Shown here piece by piece: positions 1 to 6,942 of a stretch of 34,398 bases of DNA. Each line of letters starts with the position of its first letter. Within the stretch, counting starts at the first letter, position 1. The stretch is from Ilumatobacter sp. GTDB taxonomy: Bacteria; Actinomycetota; Acidimicrobiia; Acidimicrobiales; Ilumatobacteraceae. Where the stretch lies: assembly GCA_018666235.1 (NCBI GenBank), contig JABJAB010000017.1, positions 1-34,398 of the forward strand, written 5' to 3'. The notes under the pieces are model-generated. The model was given only the letters and a program-made list of their open reading frames with translations, did no database searches and had not been told where the DNA came from. A program made the position numbers and the translations under genes.

Positions 1-2117
1 CCTTCGACTTCCGTCGCCTCGACATAGATCTCGCGTTCGTCCTTGAACGCCGCGGCCATGATGTAGCCCTGGTTGAACAGGCGGGCGTACGGCTCTTTGG
101 AGCTGACGTGGCCAAGGTCGAACAAGACCTTGTGCCAGAACCGGGCGTACAGCAGGTGCAGCACGGCATGTTCGACGCCGCCGACGTAGAGGTCGACGCC
201 ACCCGGATGGTCCGGGCGAATGTGGGTCTGTGGACCCATCCAGTATTCCTCGACGGCCGGGTCACAGAAGGTCTCCGTGTTTGTCGGGTCGAGGTATCGC
301 ATCTCGTACCAGCACGATCCGGCCCACTGCGGCATCACGTTGGTGTCACGGCGATACATCTGCACGCCGTCGCCGAGATCGAGTTCGACGTTCACCCAGT
401 CCTGGAGGCGATCGAGGGGGCTCTCGGGGCTGGAGAATTCGTCGTCATCGTCGAAGGTGCGCGGGGAGAACGACTCGGTCTCGGGGAGCTCGACCGGCAG
501 CATCGAGTCGGGCAGTGTGTGCGGGTTGCCGTCGGCGTCGTAGACGATCGGGAACGGTTCGCCCCAGTATCTCTGGCGGCTAAATAGCCAGTCGCGCAGC
601 TTGTAATTGATGGTCGCCTCACCGGCATTCGCCCGTTCGAGCCAGGCGTTCATCACAGCGATGCCTTCGGCCTTGTTGACCAGCCCGTCCAGAGACAGTT
701 CGCCGTTTGAGCTATTGACGTATGGTGCATCGCCGACAAAGGCCTCGGGCCACTGTCGTGTGTCGAGGGTGACGTCCAGACCGCGTTCTTTGAACCAGGC
801 CGGCGGCGGAGTTTGGATTGCCGGGATGGCCAGATCGAACTTGCGGGCGAACTCGAAGTCGCGGCTGTCGCCACAGGGCACGGCCATGATGGCTCCGGTG
901 CCGTAACCCATGAGGACGTAGTCGGCGATCCAGACCGGGATCTGTTCACCGTTGACGGGGTTCGTGGCGTAGGCCCCCGTGAACACGCCCGTCTTCTCGC
1001 GCGTTTCGTCTTGCCGCTCGAAGTCCTTCTTGGCAGCTGCCTGCTTGCGATAGGCGGCGATCTCGTCGGCCTTGTCCGGGCCGGCCAGCTCGTCGACGTA
1101 TGGATGTTCGGGGGAGAGCACCATGAACGATGTGCCGAACAAGGTGTCGGGTCGCGTGGTGAAGACGGTGATCGTGCCAGCAGACGATTCGAAGTCGACC
1201 TTGGCGCCGTGGCTGCGGCCGATCCAGTTGCGCTGCATCGCCTTGATGGCCTCGGTCCAATCGAGCAACTCGAGGTCGTCGATCAGGCGGTCGGCATACG
1301 CGGTGATGCGCATCATCCACTGCCGCATGTTGCGCTTGAACACCGGGAAGTTGCCGCGGTCGGAACGGCCGTCGGCGGTCACTTCTTCGTTTGCCACGAC
1401 AGTGCCCAGACCGGGACACCAGTTGACCGGCGCCTCAGAGACATAGGCCAGGCGATGGTCGTCGATGAGCTCGTTGCGTTCGGCGGGGGAGAGCTCGCTC
1501 CAGCTTCGTTCGTCGGGTGCCACCCGATCGCCGGCCTCGAACTCGGCGATCAGCTCAACGATCGGCCGGGCCCGTTCGGCATCCTCGTCGTACCAGGCGT
1601 TGAAGACCTGACTGAAGATCCATTGCGTCCACCGGTAGTACTCCGGGTCAGTGGTGGAGACTGAGCGTCGCATGTCGTGACTCAGCCCGAGGCGACGCAG
1701 CTGGCGCCTCATGTTTGCGATGTTGTCGTTTGTTGTGATTGCCGGGTGGGTTCCGGTCTGTACGGCGTACTGCTCGGCGGGGAGACCAAATGCGTCGAAG
1801 CCCATCGTGTAGATGACGTTGCGTCCGGCCATTCGTTGGAATCGGGCGTAGACGTCCGTGCCAATGAAGCCCAGTGGGTGGCCAACGTGGAGGCCGACGC
1901 CGGATGGGTACGGGAACATGTCGAGGACGAAGAGCTTGTCGCCGCGCGCCGCAACCGCGTCGGGGTCGGCGAGTGGGCCAGCAGGGTTGGGAGCGTTGAA
2001 GGTCCCGTCGTCGGCCCAGGTCTGCTGCCACCGCAATTCGATGTCCTGGGCAAGTGCCGACGTGTACCGGTGGGCAGGAGTGTCGGCGCTGTGTGCGGTG
2101 GTGTCGGTCTCGCTCAT
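1..2117 (-). CDS. leuS: Leucyl-tRNA synthetase, 3' end missing at window edge
   Basis: Class Ia aminoacyl-tRNA synthetase that charges tRNA-Leu with leucine in the cytoplasm. The reading frame is open from the ATG at 2117 to the left edge, giving 705 codons. The class I HIGH motif appears as HVGH at residues 77-80, after the typical stretch LDMFPYPSG. A connective-polypeptide/editing region follows, with motifs such as TVFTTRPDTLFG and NWIGRS. The KMSKS loop and anticodon-binding part lie beyond the left edge; family length is usually 800-970 residues. The start is supported by N-terminal position and by a -10-like TAGGCT ten bases upstream (2128-2133). It is divergent from the DUF1269 gene, with 96 bases between them. 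Several long overlapping frames on the other strand are shadows. Identification is secure. Confidence 0.97.
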   Translation of the reverse strand, partial: MSETDTTAHSADTPAHRYTSALAQDIELRWQQTWADDGTFNAPNPAGPLADPDAVAARGDKLFVLDMFPYPSGVGLHVGHPLGFIGTDVYARFQRMAGRNVIYTMGFDAFGLPAEQYAVQTGTHPAITTNDNIANMRRQLRRLGLSHDMRRSVSTTDPEYYRWTQWIFSQVFNAWYDEDAERARPIVELIAEFEAGDRVAPDERSWSELSPAERNELIDDHRLAYVSEAPVNWCPGLGTVVANEEVTADGRSDRGNFPVFKRNMRQWMMRITAYADRLIDDLELLDWTEAIKAMQRNWIGRSHGAKVDFESSAGTITVFTTRPDTLFGTSFMVLSPEHPYVDELAGPDKADEIAAYRKQAAAKKDFERQDETREKTGVFTGAYATNPVNGEQIPVWIADYVLMGYGTGAIMAVPCGDSRDFEFARKFDLAIPAIQTPPPAWFKERGLDVTLDTRQWPEAFVGDAPYVNSSNGELSLDGLVNKAEGIAVMNAWLERANAGEATINYKLRDWLFSRQRYWGEPFPIVYDADGNPHTLPDSMLPVELPETESFSPRTFDDDDEFSSPESPLDRLQDWVNVELDLGDGVQMYRRDTNVMPQWAGSCWYEMRYLDPTNTETFCDPAVEEYWMGPQTHIRPDHPGGVDLYVGGVEHAVLHLLYARFWHKVLFDLGHVSSKEPYARLFNQGYIMAAAFKDEREIYVEATEVE

Positions 2118-2127
2118 ACGGCCCCCG

Positions 2128-2133
2128 AGCCTA
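2128..2133 (-). promoter_or_regulatory. -10-like element of leuS
   Basis: On the minus strand TAGGCT fits the actinobacterial TAnnnT -10 pattern and ends 10 bases before the leuS ATG. No Shine-Dalgarno sequence lies between, so the transcript may be leaderless or nearly so. No good -35 was found. Confidence 0.35.
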
Positions 2134-2213
2134 CGGGGTCACTTGACGCGCGGTCCTGATCCGTTTGTGTTCGTCAACCGTTTGACTGCGGTGTTTCGTG
2201 GCCAGACTGTGGC

Positions 2214-2780
2214 ATGTCCGACTTTCAGCCGCCCGACCCAAGTCTGCGCGCAGGGCCGTCCGTCGATCCCGATCCCGATGCCCCAGTCATTATCAGCGTC
2301 GCCTTCGATACCTCGACTCGTGCGCAGGAGTACCTCCTCGCCATGACCGGGTTGCGCAACGCTGGCAAGCTTGCGCTCAAAGACGCCGTCGTCGTGGGCA
2401 AGAACGACGCCGGCAAAGTCAGTGTGATGGAGACGATGGATCTGACACCCGGCCGTGCCGCAGCGTCGGGAGCGATGTGGACCGGCCTGCTTGGCCTGAT
2501 CATCGGTGGCCCGATCGGCTGGGTTGCCGGACTCGGTGTCGGGGCTGGGGTCGGTGCCGTCACGGCGAAGGTGGTCGACATCGGTATCCCAGACGAGTGG
2601 GTCGACTGGTTCAAGGCGGCCGTCGAGAACGGGACGACTGCGGTCGTGATCCTTGCCGAGCACGTCCACGTGAGCGACCTGAGTGCTGAGGCGAGGCGCT
2701 TTGACGGCGCCGAACTGCTCTACACCTCAATGCCCGAGAGCAGCCGAACACAACTGGTGGAGGCATTCGGGCACAGCTGA
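2214..2780 (+). CDS. DUF1269 family membrane protein
   Basis: Protein of 188 residues resembling the DUF1269 family, whose function is not established. The N-terminal 25 residues are Pro/Asp-rich. A globular part (about 26-80) with the family-like pattern VIISVAFDTSTRAQEYL follows. One glycine-rich hydrophobic stretch spans about 85-118 (GLLGLIIGGPIGWVAGLGVG), which could be a membrane hairpin or a glycine-zipper segment. The C-terminal part (about 125-188) is soluble and is the section that usually follows the zipper in this family. The ATG at 2214 is the only sensible start. The gene is monocistronic or leads into the zinc-ribbon gene 42 bases downstream. Family assignment comes from pattern recognition of the glycine-rich core; no role can be given. 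Confidence 0.75.
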   Translation: MSDFQPPDPSLRAGPSVDPDPDAPVIISVAFDTSTRAQEYLLAMTGLRNAGKLALKDAVVVGKNDAGKVSVMETMDLTPGRAAASGAMWTGLLGLIIGGPIGWVAGLGVGAGVGAVTAKVVDIGIPDEWVDWFKAAVENGTTAVVILAEHVHVSDLSAEARRFDGAELLYTSMPESSRTQLVEAFGHS

Positions 2781-2807
2781 TCGCAGCTCGATGCCGATGG
2801 GGTGTCG

Positions 2808-2813
2808 TACGCT
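2808..2813 (+). promoter_or_regulatory. -10-like element of the zinc-ribbon gene
   Basis: TACGCT ends nine bases before the chosen ATG at 2823, with no Shine-Dalgarno in between. This favours the ATG at 2823 over the upstream in-frame codon at 2802, which would put the start before the promoter element. Confidence 0.35.
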
Positions 2814-2822
2814 CGAAGCGCC

Positions 2823-3143
2823 ATGGCCCTCAAGATTGTTTGCCCGTCCTGCGACAGCGACGAGCATCTGCGCGGTGCGCCCGTTGGCGACGGGACGCTC
2901 GAACTCACCTGCGACGTGTGCAAGATCAGCTGGACGCGTGATCCGCGGCCGAAGTGTCCGATATGTGGCGGTGACGACCTGTATCACCTGCCGCAAGTCA
3001 TCCTTGAGAAATCACGGGGGACGCAAATGTCGATTCAGGGCATTCACCTCGAGTACGGCTGCCACGCGTGTCAGCCCAAGGAGGTCAAGGTGCGCGGTGG
3101 ATCGATGCATCACCTGCCCGGTCGGCTCGATGGCAGTCAATAG
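2823..3143 (+). CDS. Small four-CxxC zinc-ribbon protein
   Basis: A 106-residue protein beginning MALKIVCPSC. It carries four Cys-x2-Cys pairs (CPSC, CDVC, CPIC, CHAC), enough for two zinc ribbons. The first ribbon pairs CPSC with CDVC over about 23 residues; the second pairs CPIC with the distal CHAC. The spacing is that of a rubredoxin/zinc-ribbon knuckle, and there is no enzyme domain, signal peptide or membrane segment. Such proteins often bind nucleic acid or act as adaptors, but nothing here decides the role. It starts 42 bases after the DUF1269 gene and ends 59 bases before the acyl-AMP ligase, each gene with its own -10-like element. I do not recognise a named family. Confidence 0.75.
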   Translation: MALKIVCPSCDSDEHLRGAPVGDGTLELTCDVCKISWTRDPRPKCPICGGDDLYHLPQVILEKSRGTQMSIQGIHLEYGCHACQPKEVKVRGGSMHHLPGRLDGSQ

Positions 3144-3165
3144 CGTTCTGGTGAGCCACGATCCG

Positions 3166-3194
3166 TCGACGAATCGTTGGTGATGCGTTACCGT
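3166..3194 (+). promoter_or_regulatory. Promoter of the acyl-AMP ligase gene
   Basis: TCGACG at 3166-3171 and TACCGT at 3189-3194 are separated by 17 bases. The -10 ends eight bases before the ATG at 3203, so the message is probably leaderless. Confidence 0.4.
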
Positions 3195-3202
3195 CGCGGG
3201 CC

Positions 3203-4927
3203 ATGGATGTTGTCGATTCCACGATCACCCGACTGGAACAAGCCGCCGACTTAGGCACAGGGGTCCGTTTTGTCGGCAAGTCCGTCCTCAGCGGCGACCT
3301 CGATGCCGACGGGCGCCCGGCGCTCGTCACCTGGCGCGAGATCCACGATGATGCGCGTGCAGTCGGCGCAGCGCTGCAGGCCAAGGGCCTGTTGCCCGGC
3401 GATCACGTCGCAGTGCTCGGGCCGACCAGTCGCGAGCTCATGACCATTGTGCGTGGCTGCTGGATGGCCGGCATTGCGTCGATGGTGCTGCCTTTACCGA
3501 TGCGCATGGGATCCCTTGATGCCTTTATCGACAGCACCCGCGGCCGGATTCGCCACGGCGATGCCAAGCTCGTCTTGATCGACGATCAACTCGCTGACTT
3601 TTACACCGCTGCTGAGGGTGACCCGCCGATCGAACTGATGCGTTCCGTCCTGCCGGGTGCACCGAACGTGCCGCATGGAGACCGTCTCGAGATTCCGGCG
3701 CACGATCCCGAGCGTCTCGTCATTCTGCAGTACACGAGCGGTTCGACGAGCGAGCCGAAGGGCGTGATGATTCCTGATCGCGTGTTGTCCGCCAACGTCG
3801 ATGCTTGTCTTGAGGCCGCTCAGATCGAGCAGGGCGAAACGATGATGTCGTGGCTGCCGCTTTATCACGACATGGGTCTGGTCGGGTTCCTCGCCATCCC
3901 GATGACCAAGGGCGTCAACCTCGTGCAGGCGGCGCCACAAGACTTCCTCGCGCACCCCGGCAATTGGATGCAGTGGCTCAGCGACTACGGCTGTACGGCG
4001 ACCGCTGGTCCAAATTTCTCGTGGGTTCTCGCGACGCGGGCGCTCAAGCGCATGAACGGCCTTGACCTGTCGCGGCTCTCGTTGGCCCTCTCCGGTGCCG
4101 AGCCGGTCGATCCAAAAGCGGTCGAGGCCTTTGTCGCCGAGGCGTCGCGGTTCGGTTTCGATGCTGGCGGTGTCTTCCCAGCGTTTGGCATGGCCGAGGT
4201 AGCGATCGGCGGCTCGTTCCCCACTCGTGGTCGCGGCCTGCGTACCGACACCGTGGACCGCATCGTGCTGGAAACCGAGCGAGTCGCCAAGCCGATCGAA
4301 GTCCTCGACACCGACGAGTTCGCCGTGACGGCCCGCAAACTCCCGCTCCTCGGAACAGCGGTGCCTGGTCTCGAAATGAAGGTGGTTGATCCCGAGACGT
4401 TTGAAACGCTGCCGGAACGTCACGTCGGCGAGCTGTTGCTTCGGGGTACGTCGGTCACCCCCGGCTATTACAAGCGGCCCGACGCCACCGCTGCGCTGTT
4501 CCACGACGACTGGCTCTGCACCGGTGACCTCGCCTACCTCCTCGATGGCGAGCTCGTGATGTGCGGCCGGATCAAGGACGTCATCATCGTCGGCGGTCGC
4601 AACGTGTTCCCCGAAGACATCGAGCGCGCGGTCGGCCCACTCGACGGTGTTCGTGCGGGCAACGTGATCGCGTTTGGTATGGAGGGCTACAAGGGCAAAG
4701 AGAGCGTGGTCGTCGTGGCCGAGGTTCGGCTGACCGAAACCTCTGGTGATCTGGCCGACGTGCGTGAACGGATCCATCACCGTGCGCTCGAAGTCAGTGG
4801 CCTGCCGCCGCGCGATATCATGCTCGTGCAGCCGGGCACGCTCCCGAAGACGAGCAGCGGCAAGTTGCAGCGCAGCAAGTGCAAGGCCGAGTACCTCGAC
4901 GAGGAACTCGACTTGCTCTCGAGCTGA
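3203..4927 (+). CDS. Fatty acyl-AMP ligase / acyl-CoA synthetase family protein
   Basis: ANL-superfamily adenylating enzyme of 574 residues that activates a carboxylic acid, probably a fatty acid, as acyl-AMP. The phosphate-binding A3 motif is YTSGSTSEPKG at about 177-187. WLPLYHDMGL at about 217-226 and the AEVAIGG stretch near 331 are typical of the FAAL branch rather than of CoA ligases. The hinge region CTGDLAYLLDGELVMCGRIKD and the C-terminal PKTSSGK lysine near residue 554 complete a full-length enzyme. No polyketide synthase, NRPS or acyl-carrier gene is next to it, which is unusual for FAALs. The downstream LLM gene is convergent, 27 bases away. Whether the acyl group goes to CoA or to a carrier protein cannot be decided by eye, because the FAAL-specific insertion must be aligned. 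Confidence 0.88.
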   Translation: MDVVDSTITRLEQAADLGTGVRFVGKSVLSGDLDADGRPALVTWREIHDDARAVGAALQAKGLLPGDHVAVLGPTSRELMTIVRGCWMAGIASMVLPLPMRMGSLDAFIDSTRGRIRHGDAKLVLIDDQLADFYTAAEGDPPIELMRSVLPGAPNVPHGDRLEIPAHDPERLVILQYTSGSTSEPKGVMIPDRVLSANVDACLEAAQIEQGETMMSWLPLYHDMGLVGFLAIPMTKGVNLVQAAPQDFLAHPGNWMQWLSDYGCTATAGPNFSWVLATRALKRMNGLDLSRLSLALSGAEPVDPKAVEAFVAEASRFGFDAGGVFPAFGMAEVAIGGSFPTRGRGLRTDTVDRIVLETERVAKPIEVLDTDEFAVTARKLPLLGTAVPGLEMKVVDPETFETLPERHVGELLLRGTSVTPGYYKRPDATAALFHDDWLCTGDLAYLLDGELVMCGRIKDVIIVGGRNVFPEDIERAVGPLDGVRAGNVIAFGMEGYKGKESVVVVAEVRLTETSGDLADVRERIHHRALEVSGLPPRDIMLVQPGTLPKTSSGKLQRSKCKAEYLDEELDLLSS

Positions 4928-4954
4928 GGCCGCCGCCCTCACCCCGCCAGCGAG

Positions 4955-5938
4955 TCAGCTGAATAGGGGAGCGAGGGTCTGGCCGAGCAACTCGACGCGG
5001 CCCTCGATGAACCCGTTGGGGATCATGTTGATGGTGAAGCCATCGAGACCGTCGTGGGTAGAAAGCAGCGACGAGAAGTGCTCCCCGACTTCATCTGGGT
5101 CGCCCCACACGACCTGACCGAGTCGTGTGGCAAGGTCGTCCTCGCTCATCTTGGACACGTCCAAGCCCCGCCGTGCGAAGTACGCAAGCATGTCCGAGCG
5201 TGCTTCGTCGTGCGTGGGAGCGATGCAGCAGTTCTTCTGCTTGCTGACGGTGATCTCGGAACGATCACGACCAACGGCGGCGCAGTGTGCCGCCAAGACA
5301 TCGAGCTTGTGGGCGATCGCGGCGTCGTCGCAGATCAGGTTCGACTCGTCGGCGTACTGCGCCACCATGCGCAGCGTTTTCTTCTCTCCGGCGCCGCCGA
5401 TCATGATCGGCACTTTTGAGACCGGCGGCGGCTCGTTCATCGCGTCGAGTGTTGCGTACCACGTGCCGTCGACGGTTGCCTTGCCGCCCCGAAGCATTGG
5501 GCTGACAATCTGTAGTGCTTCTTCGAGCTTCTCGAATCGATCGGTGAAGGTGCCGAATTCGATGCCGAACGCGTCATGTTCCAAGGCGAACCAGCCTGCA
5601 CCGATCCCGAGGGTGGCTCGGCCTTGCGACACGATGTCGAGCGTCGTGACGGTCTTCGCCAGTACCGCTGGATTGCGATAGGTATTGCCGGTGACCAGGG
5701 ACGACAGCCGGACGTTGCTGGTTTCGCGAGCGAGCGCGGCGAGCAGCGTGTAGCACTCGAGCATGTATTGGTCGGGGTCGCCGATCTGCGGAAGTTGGTA
5801 GAAGTGGTCCATCACCAGCACGGTGTCGAATCCACTCGAGTCGGCCTCGCGCGCTTGCTGTGCGACGGCGTCGAACAGTCTGGCCGGGCCGACGCCGGGA
5901 TAGGTGAAGTTGGGGATCTGATAACCGAGGCGGGTCAT
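4955..5938 (-). CDS. LLM class F420-dependent oxidoreductase
   Basis: Luciferase-like TIM-barrel oxidoreductase of about 327 residues, expected to use coenzyme F420 (or FMN) in the cytoplasm; its substrate is unknown. Visible features include the N-terminal strand MTRLGYQIPNF, VLVMDHF (first barrel segment), VRLSSLVTGNTYRNPAVLAKTVTTLDIVSQGRATLGIGAGW (spread over about residues 77-117) and the C-terminal LGQTLAPLF. A longer in-frame start at 5986 exists. I prefer the ATG at 5938 because the fold starts there and because a TTGACA/17/TCCCAT promoter ends seven bases upstream, inside the longer version. It is divergent from the TetR regulator at 6037, the most likely local repressor. It is convergent with the acyl-AMP ligase. 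Confidence 0.88.
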   Translation of the reverse strand: MTRLGYQIPNFTYPGVGPARLFDAVAQQAREADSSGFDTVLVMDHFYQLPQIGDPDQYMLECYTLLAALARETSNVRLSSLVTGNTYRNPAVLAKTVTTLDIVSQGRATLGIGAGWFALEHDAFGIEFGTFTDRFEKLEEALQIVSPMLRGGKATVDGTWYATLDAMNEPPPVSKVPIMIGGAGEKKTLRMVAQYADESNLICDDAAIAHKLDVLAAHCAAVGRDRSEITVSKQKNCCIAPTHDEARSDMLAYFARRGLDVSKMSEDDLATRLGQVVWGDPDEVGEHFSSLLSTHDGLDGFTINMIPNGFIEGRVELLGQTLAPLFS

Positions 5939-5945
5939 GTGGGTG

Positions 5946-5974
5946 ATGGGACCATCGTTCCGAACACTTGTCAA
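5946..5974 (-). promoter_or_regulatory. Promoter of the LLM oxidoreductase gene
   Basis: On the minus strand a perfect TTGACA (5969-5974) is followed after 17 bases by TCCCAT (5946-5951), which ends seven bases before the ATG at 5938. The -35 is matched well and the -10 only partly. The -35 is embedded in the palindrome at 5966-5976. Confidence 0.5.
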
Positions 5975-5976
5975 GT
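5966..5976. promoter_or_regulatory. Palindromic operator candidate ACTTG-T-CAAGT
   Basis: A perfect 11-base inverted repeat with a one-base centre lies over the -35 of the LLM gene. A repressor bound here would block that promoter. The divergent TetR protein is the natural candidate, but this is inferred from position only. Confidence 0.35.
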
Positions 5977-5996
5977 CTGAGGACATCGCATCGGGA

Positions 5997-6014
5997 CTGA
6001 CGATCGTTGGTCAG
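5997..6014. promoter_or_regulatory. Inverted repeat CTGAC-N8-GTCAG before the TetR gene
   Basis: Five-base perfect arms eight bases apart, 22 bases before the TetR start and just upstream of its -10-like element. The total length of 18 bases is usual for TetR operators, so autoregulation is plausible. It does not match the palindrome at 5966-5976, so at most one is likely to be the main TetR site. Confidence 0.3.
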
Positions 6015-6022
6015 GTGAGTCG

Positions 6023-6028
6023 TATGCT
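6023..6028 (+). promoter_or_regulatory. -10-like element of the TetR gene
   Basis: TATGCT ends eight bases before the ATG at 6037 and there is no Shine-Dalgarno, suggesting a leaderless transcript. Confidence 0.45.
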
Positions 6029-6036
6029 CCTCGCCT

Positions 6037-6708
6037 ATGGGAGCCAGTTCGGTGAGACCCGCTGAGGCGCCGACTCAGTCGGGTTGGGAGCGGCGACAGG
6101 AGCGGACGCGTGCCGAAGTCCTTGCGGCCGCAGGAGAGATCATCGCCGCAGAGGGTCTTGAGGGTCTCACGATGCGCAAGCTCGCGGCTCGGGCCGGTGT
6201 AGCCGTCGCAACGCTGTACAACCAGTTCGGTGACCGCGACGGTGTGCTGGTCGCATTCGTCTCGAACGGGCTTGATCAGCTCGAAGTCGGCTTCGGTGAC
6301 CAGCCTGCTCGGGGGCCCATCGAGACGACTCGGGCGCTCTTCCAGGCGCTGGACGACACCGTCGGAACAGCAATCGATGTTTGGCGTCCGATCTTTGCGA
6401 GTCTGCGGTTGGGTCCGGGCGCCCATGGGATGGGATCAGTCGGCGACCGCGTGGTGCAAATCATCGAACACGATCTGGCACAGGCCGCGACCGAGGCGAT
6501 GTTGATCGGCGAATGTGATGTTGCGCGGCTCGCCCGCCACATCTTCACTGCCCGGATGAATCGTTTGGAGAAGTGGGCGACCGGGGTCATCGAATGGGAG
6601 TGGTACCGAGAGTCCTCGGACCTGGGCCTCGAACTCACGTTGGCGGCGGTCATTGCCTCTCCGGTCGAGCGGATCGCAGCGCTGCGCTCGTCTGGCATCG
6701 TGTTCTGA
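6037..6708 (+). CDS. TetR family transcriptional regulator
   Basis: Protein of 223 residues with an N-terminal TetR-type DNA-binding domain at about 20-70. The segment LTMRKLAARAGVAVATLYNQFGDRDGVL (residues about 44-71, with helix-turn-helix core near 47-66) is diagnostic. The remaining 150 residues form an all-helical ligand-binding domain whose ligand cannot be told. The start at ATG 6037 is supported by the TATGCT element eight bases before it. It is divergent from the LLM oxidoreductase, with 98 bases between the preferred starts and two inverted repeats in that gap. It probably represses the LLM gene and itself. A role for the nearby acyl-AMP ligase or the peptide importer is possible but not shown. 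Confidence 0.9.
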   Translation: MGASSVRPAEAPTQSGWERRQERTRAEVLAAAGEIIAAEGLEGLTMRKLAARAGVAVATLYNQFGDRDGVLVAFVSNGLDQLEVGFGDQPARGPIETTRALFQALDDTVGTAIDVWRPIFASLRLGPGAHGMGSVGDRVVQIIEHDLAQAATEAMLIGECDVARLARHIFTARMNRLEKWATGVIEWEWYRESSDLGLELTLAAVIASPVERIAALRSSGIVF

Positions 6709-6780
6709 CGCCCCGCAATCCCGCCCTCCCTGCGAGCCCAACGGTCGAATTGTTACTGCTCAGGTCAACATGTGACTGAT

Positions 6781-6810
6781 TTCATTCCGTTCCTGGAACC
6801 GTGCTACCTT
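6781..6810 (+). promoter_or_regulatory. Promoter of the peptide ABC importer operon with palindromic operator candidate
   Basis: TTCATT (6781-6786) and TACCTT (6805-6810) are 18 bases apart. The spacer contains the perfect palindrome GTTCC-T-GGAAC at 6789-6799, which suits a repressor. Transcription from here would give an untranslated leader of about 130 bases. The rest of the 234-base gap 6709-6942 shows no gene. Confidence 0.4.
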
Positions 6811-6942
6811 GCTTGGGCGACGACCAATGAGCGCGAGAACCTGAGGGCATGGTTTGTCCGCAGGGGGCCTGTTCGTTATGGACGTCGTGTCGAGGGATAA
6901 CGGTTCCCGCGGCGTGTACTCATATCCCAAGGGGGAATTTGA

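Noticed and set aside
813..1664. Plus-strand open frame of 283 codons opposite leuS
   Set aside because: leuS is unbroken on the minus strand with clear synthetase motifs; the plus frame has no recognisable domain or start signal.
3494..4942. Open frame of 482 codons on the minus strand opposite the acyl-AMP ligase gene
   Set aside because: Shadow of a GC-rich gene: no domain pattern, long runs of charged residues, and the plus-strand protein shows all family motifs.
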